Of a stretch of 64,000 nt of DNA, positions 22,974 to 33,299 are shown in pieces (position 1 is the stretch's first letter; each line of letters opens with the position of its first letter). Under the pieces are notes generated by a model, which did not search any database, was not told where the DNA came from, and saw only the letters and a program-made list of their open reading frames with translations. The translations under genes and the position numbers were made by a program. The DNA comes from Notamacropus eugenii (Eukaryota > Chordata > Mammalia > Diprotodontia > Macropodidae). Location of the stretch: contig NC_092879.1 in assembly GCF_028372415.1 (NCBI RefSeq), positions 99,685,016 through 99,749,015 of the forward strand, in the 5' to 3' direction.

Positions 22974-23348
22974 TTTCCCAGCCAGTGACTTGACCTCTGA
23001 ATATTCTCCTCACACCCACCTCACCTCCTGATCCTCCCAGCCCGTGTTTGTGGTCTGAGATTCAAATGCTGCTTCCAGCCTCAGGGCTTTTGGCGGGGGC
23101 AGGGCTGCTATTCAGTATGAGATTATGTTTTGGTGCTGAGGTCGGGGCAGGGCCACCTCTCAGGCTCAGTTCCCTCAGGGGGTTTATGCACAGACCTTCC
23201 GCAATGGATTCAGGCTCCCGCCCGCTTGGGGAGCCCCTGTCTGCAGCCGCCTCTCAGCTTCTACCTCCCGGGGGGGGGCCTGAATTATGGGGGCACCCCA
23301 CTCCCCTCTCGACCCGCCAAAGAGACTCTCTCACCCACCCCTGTCACC

Positions 23349-23660
23349 TGTGGGTGGAGGGACTTGTGCGGCCGCTGGAGATCCCGTCCCTGAAGCCTGC
23401 TCGGATCTGTTTCTCTCGGTGCCGCAGCCGTGGCCGCAGCAGGTCTGGGCTGGGCTTTGTGTCTGCAGCGCGATGGACCTTTTGCGAGAGGTTTGCAGAT
23501 CCCTCTGTGGGTGGAGGGACCCGCGTGGCCGCTGGAGATCCTGTCTGTGAGGCCTGCTCGGATCTTTTCCTCTCGGTGCCGCGGCCGCGGCAGGGCTGCA
23601 CTCAGCTCCCAGTCCCGGCGCCCAGTCCGCAGCGCGAAGGACCCCCCGCGAGAGGTTTGC
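23349..23660 (-). repeat. Tandem duplication of ~157 bp in the HAL1 5' UTR
   Basis: 'tgtgggtggagggac' (23349, 23506), 'ggccgctggagatcc', 'gcctgctcggatct' and 'ctctcggtgccg' occur twice in the same order about 157 bp apart. The following 'gcgagaggtttgcag' block also recurs (23484 and 23646). The equivalent 5' UTR at 46840-46990 has only one copy. It resembles the monomer repeats in the promoters of rodent L1 elements. Confidence 0.8.
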
Positions 23661-23819
23661 AGGTCTCTCTGGAACAGAAATCTCCCTCGCTCCAATGTTC
23701 CGTGGCCTCTGGGTGCGGAATTCGCCGTGAGTTACTTCCCTGTAGCCATTCTATGGGTTGTGGGTTCAGAGCTATGTGTATGTGCGTCTTTCTACTCCGC
23801 CATCTTGGCTCCACCCCCC

Positions 23820-23834
23820 GACAAGGCTTCTTTT
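23820..23834. repeat. Target-site duplication, right copy (15 bp)
   Basis: GACAAGGCTTCTTTT, exact copy of 20870-20884, next to the 5' end of the HAL1 element. Confidence 0.9.
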
Positions 23835-24480
23835 GAAGAAGTAGAAGAATCCAGAGAGTAAGGAGTGGAACTGGATGGGAAGGGAACATGGCCTGGCAGT
23901 TCATGACATGGTGATCTGACTCAGGGACTCAGCAATCAGAAAAGAGGGCATCAGGGCAGAGACGTGACCAGGGTGACAAGGCTGATGGTGAGAGATAGAG
24001 TGAAAGATGAAAATTTGAGTGAAATGTTCGTGACCTGTGGATCTCATGAAATAATTGTCCAGGCCTGAGAATCACTGCTCACAAGAGGATCACAGAGGAG
24101 AAGCAACTAAAGGTGAGATGAGGGTGAGAAGGTAGTGACATGGAGGTGGAGAAGTTCAGAGAGAGATACATGGAGTCAAAAATGAAACGAGGATGACTTG
24201 AGCACCTCATGAAATAGTGGCCCAAGTCCAGGAATTACTAATGAGGAGGGTAGGCTCAAGGACTGAGACATCTAAAGGGGAAGATGGCAAACTGGTAGGG
24301 AGGCGAATTCCAGAGAGTGTGGAATAGAATGAAAAAAGGCCTGGGAAAATGTTGAAATGCTGTTCAGGCTAGGATTCCCCAATGAGAAGAGAAAGCCATG
24401 GGTGGAGGCACAGCTAGGATGAGAAGTCTTCACCAAAAAAGTAGGAAAGTCCAGACAGTGAAGAGTTGAGCCTTCAATGG
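23835..24480. repeat. Degenerate ~150-bp tandem repeat, right part
   Basis: Related 'ccagagag/ccagacag' units recur near 23851, 23993, 24150, 24311 and 24453. Each is followed by 'gtggaatagaatga'-like, 'gactcagg/aattac' and 'aagagagggc..agggcagagacat' blocks. Spacing is 140-160 bp and divergence is high. With the HAL1 element removed, the spacing to 20750 also fits. Confidence 0.55.
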
Positions 24481-24483
24481 GAC

Positions 24484-24700
24484 AAGTCAAGTCAACAAGC
24501 ATTTATTAAGAGCCTACCAGTGATGGGTACTGAGCTAAGTGTGGGGATTCCAAGAAAGTCAAAACCCAATTAAAACCAAAACCCAGGCCCTGCCCTCAAG
24601 GAGCTCCCAGTCCGATGAGGGAGGCAGCTGGCACATAACTATATTCTGAGATGATCGACAGATAAATATAGAAGGAAGGCACTAGCATTCCAGAGTCCAC
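24484..24700 (-). repeat. L2 3'-end fragment
   Basis: 'aacaagcatttattaagagc', 'ggtactgagctaagtgtgg', 'ctcaaggagctcccagtc' and 'gaaggcactagcattccaga' are inverse L2 3' terminal blocks. Confidence 0.65.
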
Positions 24701-24847
24701 AAAGCCTTCTTGTTTACCCACTGGGACTGCCTCATCTGTTTCATTGATCTCTGTTTTGAGAACTTTGAACAAGTGGTAAATGGTTTGGGTGGTTGTTGTC
24801 TTATAATGCACTTTGAAGCTCTCAAAGTGCAATTTCCCTTTCATTCC

Positions 24848-25098
24848 TTGTTGTTGTTCAGTTGTCTTCAGTCATGTCCAAGTCTTTGTGACCCCATCTG
24901 GGGTTTTCTTGGCAGAGATAGTAGACTGGTTTGCCATTATCTTCTCCAGCTCATTTTACAGATGAGAAGACTGAAGCAAACAAGGTGAAGTGACTTGCCC
25001 CAGATCACATAGCTAGTAAATTGTCTAAGGTTAGGTTTGAACTCATAAAGATGAGTCTTCCTGACGCTAGGTCCTGCACTTTATCTACTGTAGTGCCC
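24848..25098 (-). repeat. Mar-1-type SINE (MIR core with BovB-like tail)
   Basis: From left: 'ttgttgttcagttgtcttc' and 'tgtccaagtctttgtgacc' (inverse of the BovB/RTE-type 3' tail), 'cattttacagatgagaagac', 'gaagtgacttgccccagatc', 'acatagctagtaaattgtc' (inverse of the MIR/CORE domain), then the tRNA-like head near 25060-25098. The tail shows how the SINE is mobilised: by a BovB-type LINE reverse transcriptase. Confidence 0.85.
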
Positions 25099-25305
25099 TT
25101 TCATTCCTACTGTTACTCATTATTTTTCTTTGTATTCTAAGCTAGATATTTTATTCTTTCAAATGAATTGTGTTATTGTCTTAAAGAATTCCCTAAAGTA
25201 TTGCCTTGATTTATTCTTTCTTGTGTTAGGCATCAAGATTATTATTTAACTCATAAAAGGAGTTAGGTAAAGGGTTTTTTTTTCAATTTTTAACAATAAT
25301 TTGGG

Positions 25306-25556
25306 TAGTGATATTGTTGTTGAGTCGTTTTTCAGTTGTGTCCAACTCTTTGTGACTGCATTTTGAGTTTTCTTGGCAAAAATACTAAAGTGGCTTGCTA
25401 TTTCCTTCCCCAGCTCATTTTACAGATGAGAAAACTGAGGCAAACAGGGTTAAGTGACATAGCCAAGATCACACAGCTAGTAAGTGTCTGAGGCCGGATT
25501 TGAACTCAAGAAAATGAGTCTTCTTGACTCCAGGCCCAGCATTCTATACATTGCGT
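25306..25556 (-). repeat. Mar-1-type SINE, second copy
   Basis: Same block order as the copy 460 bp to the left ('gttgagtcgtttttcagttg' to 'ccaggcccagcattctatac'). The 200 bp between the two are AT-rich and unassigned. Confidence 0.85.
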
Positions 25557-25559
25557 TAA

Positions 25560-26870
25560 AAGCATCATAGGATTGCCCTGTAAATTCAAGACCAGTTTTT
25601 TCTTTGATAGTTCCTTCACAATAGTTTCATTTCCTTTTCTGAGACTCATTTAAGATCTCAATTTGATCTTCTGTTAGTTTGGGTAATATATATTGAAGTT
25701 ATTCCTCTATTTCTTTTGTGTTCTTTGCTTTGTTAGCATATACATGTGAGTGACAGATTCTCATAATTTATTTAATGTCTTCTGATTTTGTTGGGATTTT
25801 GCTGGTTCATTTGATATTTTTATTTTATGATCTCTTCTTTTTAATGAGGTTGGCTAAAAGTTTATCAATTTGTTAACCTTTCCAAAGAATTAGCTTTTAG
25901 TTTTTCTTCTCATTTCTATAGTTGTTGTGGTTTCTCATTTAATTCTCCTGTAATTTTTAATTTCTCCTCTTTTTTTTACTTATTCTGAGTTTGTTTTTGG
26001 CAGAGTTTCTAAATTTATAATGGCATATTCATATTCATTCTCTCCTTTTCTATTTTGTTAATATATATTTTTAGGGCTATGACTTTCCCCTGAGGACTGC
26101 TTTAGCTGAGTCCCAGAAATTTTGGTATGTTGCTCCGTCATTATCATTGTCTTCCACAGAATTATTAATTGTTTCAATAATTTGTTCTTTACCCACCTGT
26201 TATTGGGGATTGCAATATTGAGTCTCTGTCTTTTGTTTATATTGCCTTGAACTGACAACATTTTTACTGTATGGCAGCCTGTAAAGACTGTGTTTACTAT
26301 TTCTGCCTTTTAACACTTATTTTCAGTACTAATCCTGGTCAGTTGGTATAAAGTTCCATGGCTGAGAATATGGATTTTGTTAAAGATGGCTTTAGTTTTT
26401 CTAGCAGTTTGTTAATTCCATGTTTCCCATTTTGTTTTTTCTTTCTGTTAGATTTGTCCAAATCCGAGAGAGATACATGAAAGCGTCTTGCTGTGGCTGT
26501 GCTGCTATGTATGTCTTCTTGTCATTCAGTCACTTTTTCCTTTATGAATTTAGGGCATAGAAGTTTAATACTGATATTGCTTTGTTGTCTTTGATTCCTT
26601 CGACCATGAGGTAATTTCCTTGTTTATCTCTACACTGTGAGCTTTTGTTTTAGTAGAGCCTAGTAGAATACATTTCAGTTTTTGAAAATAATTTGCATAG
26701 TATTGGCACTAATTCTTCTCCAGCATGTATATAAAATTATCCTGCAAGTCCATCAGAAGTTTTTGTCTTTGGTTCTTCCTTTACAGCTGGTTCTATTTTA
26801 TTTCCTAAGATTGAATCATTTATGATCTATATTTGGTGTTCTCTTAGTTTGTATTTCATATTGTAAATCA
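25560..26870 (-). repeat. L1 ORF2 relic
   Basis: Antisense L1 of the reverse-transcriptase-to-C-terminal region with no long frame. The blocks 'tttatcaatttgttaacct', 'aaagaattagcttttagttt', 'gaggactgctttagctgagt' match 7840-8080 and, weakly, 1-520. Confidence 0.65.
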
Positions 26871-26878
26871 TTCTATAG

Positions 26879-26905
26879 TGTGTGTGTGTGTGTGTGTGTG
26901 TGTGT
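26879..26905. repeat. (TG)n microsatellite
   Basis: An uninterrupted TG run of 27 bp at the end of the L1 relic. Confidence 0.95.
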
Positions 26906-26989
26906 ATCCCAAATGTGTGAATACATATTAGAGTTATGTACCCATATCTATGTCTCTCTACCTACATATCTATATATAGGAGGTGGGAT

Positions 26990-27060
26990 GTGATCTGAGG
27001 AAAGCCAGGGCATCCAGAAGGGGAGTGAGGAGGGAGAACATTCCAGGATATCCCCCATGC
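26990..27060 (-). repeat. Short L2 fragment
   Basis: 'gatctgaggaaagccagggc' and 'agggagaacattccagga' match the L2 blocks at 27650-27720 and 9565-9610. 27061-27394 holds nothing I can assign. Confidence 0.5.
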
Positions 27061-27809
27061 CCAATAGGACTGATATCACCAGCTTAACCATCTATCCTGA
27101 ATCCAACTCTACAGGAAAAGTTCTGTCCCTTCCCCAACTTTCTCTTCCAGTTTCTGGCTTTCCACAGACTATTATGTAGCCTACTGCTTTGTTAACTAAA
27201 TATTTCCAGTAACCGAAATTTTGTTCAAACACAAAGAGGCCATGGGCTAATTTGATAGAGCTAGAAATATAAATTTAGGTAGAGAGCCCAACCTCTACCT
27301 AAATGTTAAGAATTTTCCTGACTGGAGACCCAAAGAAATTATGATCAAACTGACATGAACTCCTTAATACTGAAGTGGAGGGAAGCACAAGAGAAAAAAA
27401 AACACTAAACATCTATTGTGTACCTTGCATAAGGTTAATCATTGAGAATACAAAGAAAGGCCAAAAAAAAATCACTGATTTGACTTCAAGAAGTGCACAT
27501 TCCTATGGGAGAAAGAACATAGGAACAACTATACATAATGTATGATGTAAGACATACAGTGTCAATGGGAGATGATCCCAGAGAGGAAACGCCAGTAGGG
27601 ATTTGATGGGGGGGAGGGAAGAGGAGGGAGACCTTATAGAAGGTGGGGTATAATCTGAATCAGGAGGGAAACCAGGGGATGGGGAGGCAGAAATGAGAAG
27701 GGAGAATTCCAGGCACTTGGGACCATCAGTGAAAATGGCCACAGTTTGGAGATAGAACAGCAGCAGCAGCAGGGGCAGCATCACTGGATTGTCCAGTAGG
27801 TGCTAGAAG

Positions 27810-27955
27810 GGCCCCACATGGGGCCCTCTAGGTCCTCAGGTGTGGCCTTTTGACTGAGTCCATGTTTTACAAAATAAATTCTTTTATGAAGGGAATTCGT
27901 TCTGTGAAACTTGGATTCAGTCAAAGGCTACACTTAAGGACCTAGAGAGGTCTCA
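27810..27955. mobile_element. Palindromic non-autonomous DNA transposon-like element (MITE)
   Basis: Two long arms face each other: CTCTAGGTCC (27826-27835) onwards is matched, inverted, by the sequence ending GGACCTAGAG (27938-27947). The arms continue as 'gcctttgactgagtcca'-type sequence for about 45 bp each with scattered mismatches. It carries no coding capacity and sits inside an L2 copy. A hAT-type origin is a guess; no flanking duplication was established. Confidence 0.6.
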
Positions 27956-28012
27956 ATTTTGCCTCAAGGCTGCAGTTTCCCCACCCCCAACCAGGTTGTA
28001 AAGGTCTTTATG

Positions 28013-28240
28013 CATCTAGGTGGCACAATGAGTAGAATGCTGGACCTGAAGTCAAGAAGAATGGAATTCAAATCCAACCTCTGACACTTATTAGTTGCAT
28101 TACCCTGGGCAAATCATTTCAGCTTTGCCCCAGTTTCCTCATCTGTAAAATGGAGATTATCTCCCAGGGTTACTGTGAAGATTAAATGAGATCATATTTG
28201 TAACTTCCTTTACAAGCCTTAAAGTGTGATATCAATACTT
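28013..28240 (+). repeat. MIR-type SINE nested in L2
   Basis: 'taggtggcacaatgagtag', 'gacacttattagttgcatt', 'ctgggcaaatcatttcagc', 'cctcatctgtaaaatggaga', 'gtgaagattaaatgagat' is the complete MIR order. L2 sequence resumes with 'gctgaatggaggatg' at 28260. Confidence 0.85.
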
Positions 28241-30390
28241 TCCATTTTCCACTTTAGCAGCTGAATGGAGGATGTAAGAGTGGGGAGAGACTTGAAACCA
28301 GGAAATGACCAAGAAAATATTGCTGTAGTCCAAGTTGGGAGGTGGTGAGGTCCACATCAAAGTGGAGGGCAGGGGACATCTGATAGATGTTGTGCAGGTA
28401 GAAAAGATAGGGCTTGGCAAGAGATGGGCTCTGGGGGAGTGAAGAGCACTAAGGAGTTGAGGGTAATACCGAGGTTGTGAGCTCTAGGGGCCAGGAGGAC
28501 GGTGATGCCCTTGATGGTAATAGGGAGCTTGGGAAGGGGGGAGGAACAAGATGAAGCCAGCTTCGAATATTTGTATTCCATACCCTGTATGAGTGTTCAG
28601 TAGGCATTTGATGATGCAATGTTGGACATCAGGAGAGAAGTGAGACCTGGAAAAATAGACGCGAGGTTAATTTGCATAGAGGTGACCACTGAATCTGTAA
28701 GACCTGCTGTGATCACCCAATGAGACAGGACAAGGGGGAAAGCAAAGAGAGCTCAGCACAGAGCACTGCGGGTGTACATACAGTTAGAGGGCAGGTAACC
28801 TGTGGAAAGGTCCAGCAAAGGAGACAGAGACAGAGTGGTCATCTAGATTTGAGTAGAACCAGAGAAAGAAGTGTCCTGAAAACCTTGAGAAAATAAAGTG
28901 TTAAGGTGATCACACATTGTGAAAGGCTGCAGAGAACTCCAGATGTATGAAGAAGGTGAGAAAGCTATTAGATTTGGCAATTAAGAGAGCACTAGTAACT
29001 TTGAGGAGAACAGTTTCAGTTGAAATCTGAGATCAGAAATTAAACTGTAGAGAATTTAAGATGGGAGTGAGAGGAAAGAAGTGTAGGCACTGATTGTAGG
29101 TGGCCACGAAAGGGAAGAAAGACATAGAATGATAGCTAGCAGGGATGCTTGGATAAAGTGGGGGGTTTTGAGGATGAAGGAGATGTGAGCATTTTTAGAG
29201 GAAGTAGGGAAACAACTAGGAGACAGGGAGTGATGGAAAATTAGTGAGAGAGGAGAAATGACAGATGGGGCAGTGTGCTAGAGGAGACAGCATGGAATGG
29301 AATCACTTCTTCAGGTAGAGGGGTTGACCTTGGCAAGGAGAAGGGCCACATCCCTCTGTGAGACAAGAGACGAACGAAAGGTTTGCAGAAGGCATCTGCA
29401 AATATGAGAAAGAGAAGGGGAGAAGTGGGTACTCTTAGTGAATGGCTTCAGTTTTTTCAAAGAGGGAGGGGCAGGGGATCCATGAGAAACTTGAGGAGGG
29501 ATGAAAAGGTTTGGAAAAGTCACTGTGATGAGTGGGATAATAAATCCATTGGGATTGTGTAGTTGAGGTTATGTCACAATTTTTAGTGGACCAAATCAGA
29601 ACAGTTTCGTGATTTTCTCCAGCATCTTTCAGTAGTTTAGGAGCAGGACCAAAGGTAATAGATGGTGGGAATGATCCAAGGCTGACAGGGCCAGATCAGC
29701 AATGGGATAAAGAGAGAAGAGATCGATGTAGACTTGAACTGGTTCACCAAAGGATCAGGATGGGAAAGACAGGAGTGATGTCTTGTGTAGGAGTGATGGC
29801 CTGGGAGAAACTGAGGGATCGAGGATTGGGGTCATGGTATGGACAAAGAGGTTTGGAAGAGGGGGAGGTGGAAAGCTAAGAGATTGTAATCAATAAGGGA
29901 ATTTCAGAGGATGTGCATATTGGGGTGGCACATTTATGCTTGATGGCAGCAAGATCAAGGGTGTGATCATTTCTGTGTAGCTGTGGCAGGGTGGAGAAAT
30001 AGGTTGTGGGAAAGGACTACATTGCCAAACTGGGAGTATAGAGTGATTAAGGAAATATCTGCCTAGTATGAAGGCAGGAGTTGGGAAGGAAAGAGACTGT
30101 AAGCCAGCCATTAAATTCATTGAGGAAAGAAGGGAAGTGTCCATGATACCTGGTAGATAGTGACTACCAGAATCTAGATTAGATGATAAACGTATATCAT
30201 ATGAACCTCAAAGGTGCAGAGATGAAGGACTAATGGTAGTAGAGGGAGAGCCTAGAAGTGGCCATAGGGAGCAAGGAGCAATCCCAATTCCTCCACCAAG
30301 TCTAGTGAGTCTGGGTGAATGGGTTAAGGTGCAACCAGTGCTTGAAAGGAAATCTAGGAAGGCTGTGTTATCACAGGGAAACTGACCTTA

Positions 30391-31300
30391 GTGGGTGCTG
30401 TAGGAAGAAGCTGAGAAAGGAGAAGATTTAAGATGAAGTCCAGTTTGTTAGAGGATTTTATATTTGATTATGTGGGTCAGGCCTGTGGGCCACCTACAGG
30501 ACACCAAAGGATTTCCTCTACATTTTCCACGGGTCTGCCTATAATCCTTTGGCAGACTGCAGGTTGTGCAGGCCTGCTATAGGTAATAGGAAGCCATTGG
30601 AGTTTGAGTCTATGATCGGGGGGAAGGTGACAGTCCCACCTGAATTTTAGGAAAATCACTGACAATTGAGTGGACAATGAATTAAAACTGAGTGAGAATC
30701 GAGGCAGGGAGACCAATTAGAAAGCCACTACAGTAATTTAGTTCAGGAGGTTATGGAGGCCTTTACCAAGATGGTGGCTGAGTGGTAAAGAAGGGATTAT
30801 AAAATAGATTTTGTGAAGGTAGATAGGATAAAACTTGAAAACATTGTTCAAGCAAAGAGCCAAGAAAGACAATGATGTAGGTGACTAAGAAGGTGTTGGA
30901 GCCATAAATGGTAACGGGAAAATTGGGAAGAGGGGATGATTTTCAGGGGAAAAAGAATGAGTTCTGTTTTGAACATGTGGAATTTGAAATGCTTACAGGA
31001 CATCCAGTTTCAGATATACAACAGTCTATGAAGGTGTAAGACTGGAAATGAGCGCCAGCTCTACAGATTTGAGAATCATATGTATAGTGAAGATAATTGA
31101 ACCACTAGGGGCTGAGATAAAAAAGTGAGCTAGTATAGATGGAAAAGTACTGAGGATAGATACCTGGGGGACACCCAGAGTGAGTGGTGTGACCTATTTG
31201 AAGATGTAGCAAAGGAGGCAGAGAAAGGACCTTTCAGATGGATGGGAAGGGAAACAGAAGTGAACAATGTCATGAAAATTTTGAGGACCTGACATTATTC
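30391..31300 (-). repeat. Second L2 relic, ORF2 part
   Basis: Starts over at an L2 block already used by the previous copy ('gaggattttatatttgat', 30451), so it is a separate copy or a duplication. It continues through 'caggcagggagaccaattag' and 'tgggggacacccagagtg' to about 31290. A small palindromic element interrupts it at 30470-30585. Confidence 0.65.
30470..30585. mobile_element. Small palindromic MITE-like element inside L2
   Basis: CAGGCCTG occurs at 30478-30485 and 30569-30576. The inward sequences are inverted, imperfect copies meeting at 'ccaaaggatt' on the left arm (30523) and 'aatcctttgg' on the right (30543). The L2 phrase 'tatttgat...aataggaagcc' continues across it. Confidence 0.55.
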
Positions 31301-31820
31301 AGAAGGATCACCCCAATTCTCAAGGGCAGTATTAAAGTCTGTAGAGTATTTTTTAAGGTTTCTAGTTCTCCAAGCCTCCAAAGTGAAGCCTAGTTCTTCT
31401 GGTGCCTAGTACTCCAGGGTTCCAAACTCTGAGCCTAAGACCTCTAGATCCTCAAGGCCTTCATCTCTAAGCATGGTTTCCTTGTTCTCCAAGCCTCAAA
31501 ACTGAAGCCAATATCTTGAAGTTTGTCATTCTAAAAGGACCAAATGGTAGTTCTTGAGTTTACTCCATGGTTCAAAGTGTGGGACTTGAGTGTCCTAATA
31601 TTTTAGGGTTCAAAAAAATAGGTCTTGAATTTTCTGTGGTTTCAAGTTGCTAGGATTCTAATTTTAGGTCTTTTGTTTTCTAGTTCTCCAGGGAATATAG
31701 TTTAAGTCTTGAGTTTTCCTATACCTCTTAAGTGTCTATTCCTGGATGTCTAGGTTTTTATATTTCTATGTCTCTAGGACTCTGTGTCTGGACCTTGAAT
31801 TTTTCTTGTCTCTACATTAT

Positions 31821-32058
31821 AGAAGGATGGCTAAGTAGAGCGCTGGGCCTGGAGTCAGAGAGACCAGAGTTCAAATGTGACCTCTGACACTAGCTGTGGA
31901 ACCTTGGGCAAGGCACTTAACCCTGTTTGCCTCAGTTTCCTCATCTGTAAAAATGAACTGGAGAAGGAAATGGCAAACCACTTCAATATGTTTGACAAGA
32001 AAATCCCAAATGGAATCATGAGAAGTTGGACATGATTAAGAATGACTGGACAATAAAC
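31821..32058 (+). repeat. Mar-1-type SINE, plus strand
   Basis: Complete order: tRNA-like head ('gagcgctgggcctggagtca'), CORE ('gaaccttgggcaaggcactt', 'cagtttcctcatctgtaaaa'), BovB-like tail ('ggaaatggcaaaccacttc', ending 'gaatgactggacaataaac'). Confidence 0.85.
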
Positions 32059-32339
32059 ATCTTATAGACCCCAAAGCTATGTCCTGACTTTTTGGTTTCT
32101 CTAATTCTCTAAGAGTCTAAGCTTGTGTATTTAATCTTCTGTCTCTGAGTCTCCAGGGTACCACATCTTGTTCTTGTGGTTTCTATAGTTCTATAGCATG
32201 GGGACTAGATCTTGACCTCAGTGTAGATCTAGGACTCTGTATCTTAGTCCTCAGGCTTCTAGTTCTTGAAGTGCAGGTTTTGAGAATTTGATTCCCCCAG
32301 GTCTCCTAATCTAGGTCTTTAGGTTAGCCATCTACATCT

Positions 32340-32535
32340 ATGTCAGTTAGTCCATGAACAATCTTATTAGCAATTCTGTGCCAGGCACTGTATAAGTAAT
32401 TGAGAGCATAAGGCCAAAATATGGCCCCTGCTTATAAGCTGCCCACATTCTCTAGGAAGAAAGAACATTGAAATAACATCTTGTGTACAAGGCATAGGCA
32501 GTGTAAATGGCAGGAAATAATAGAGGGAAGGCCTT
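32340..32535 (-). repeat. L2 3'-end fragment
   Basis: 'tctgtgccaggcactgtata', 'agctgcccacattctctagg' and 'gtgtacaaggcataggcagt' are inverse L2 3' terminal blocks. Confidence 0.6.
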
Positions 32536-32617
32536 TGGATTGCTAGTCTCTTGGGCTGCTCTCCCTAACCTTAGGTCTTGAGTCCTCTAGGTTTTGAATA
32601 CCTAGGATTCTGAATTG

Positions 32618-32910
32618 AAGTCAGTTAGTTCACAAGCATTTGTTAAGTTTCTCCTGTGTGCCAGGATCTCTGATAGGTGCTCAGGGAACAAGTATAAAGT
32701 ATCTTGAGGGTGATGCTTGGTACACATCAAGTAAGTGCTAAATAAACACAATGTAGTCAAATACAAGGTAGTTTGGAGAGGACCGTACCAGCAAATGGGG
32801 GGTCAAGGAAGATTTTGTGGTACTGGAGCCCCACCATCTTAAAGAAAGAAATGGTTTGTGTGAGGAGGTTAAGCATTCCAAATATGGAGGCTTGGCCAAT
32901 GCAAAGATAG
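32618..32910 (-). repeat. L2 3'-end fragment
   Basis: 'acaagcatttgttaagtttc', 'gtgtgccaggatctctgata', then worn L2 blocks to about 32890. Confidence 0.55.
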
Positions 32911-33281
32911 GTACTGGAATATTTCAAAATCTCTAGATGGCTGAATAGAGGTCTTGAGTTCTCACAGTCATTAGAATGCTAAGTATATGTCAAGGAGTTT
33001 TCTATTGCTCCACAGTTCTAAGTATATATCTCCAGTTTTCTGTGTCGAAGTTTTGAGAATGAAAGTATACTTTTTTATTTTCAGTGTCTGCAAATGTATA
33101 AGACTATTAACACTCATTTCTGGGTCTTGGCTTCTGTAAACTTGTATGTCTCTAAACATAAGTCTTGGTGAGTCCTTGATCATTCCAGGACTCCAAATGT
33201 AGGTCACTGAATTTCTATTTCTCCCAGCCATTGTCTAGGTCTTTAGATTTCTAATATTCCACTTCTCCATGTGTGGATTTC

Positions 33282-33299
33282 AGGTTTTTGAGCTTTCTT
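33282..33299. repeat. Target-site duplication, left copy (18 bp)
   Basis: AGGTTTTTGAGCTTTCTT, identical to 34619-34636, adjoining the poly(T) of the L1 insertion. Confidence 0.92.

Larger units (their letters stand above)
20885..23819 (-). mobile_element. HAL1-type (half-L1) retrotransposon, full length, copy 1
   Basis: A 2.9-kb minus-strand element with an exact 15-bp target duplication on both sides. Order from its 5' end (right): a CpG-rich 5' UTR starting with the GGAGCCAAGATGGCGGAGTA-type sequence (about 23811-22974), ORF1 (22973-22074), about 1.1 kb of pyrimidine-rich (this strand) 3' sequence and a poly(A) tail. No endonuclease or reverse-transcriptase coding sequence is present and there is no room for one. 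Half-L1 elements of this kind are known in mammals, including opossum, and depend on an L1 reverse transcriptase in trans. Intact ends and an open ORF1 mark it as one of the younger insertions in the window. Confidence 0.85.
27395..30390 (-). repeat. Long L2 LINE relic, ORF2 and 3' end
   Basis: About 2.6 kb of L2 plus nested insertions. The left end (27395-27780) is the inverse L2 3' terminus. From 28250 on, the minus strand carries worn ORF2 remnants, for example a frame at 29311-29523 containing VALLLAKVNPST, which resembles the L2 ORF2 region after the endonuclease. Many frameshifts. Nested: a palindromic element at 27810-27955 and a MIR at 28013-28240. Confidence 0.7.

Noticed and set aside
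23048-23861. Frames of 262, 143 and 136 codons in GC-rich DNA
   Set aside because: They lie in the 5' UTR of the HAL1 element, mostly against its sense direction, and owe their length to GC richness.
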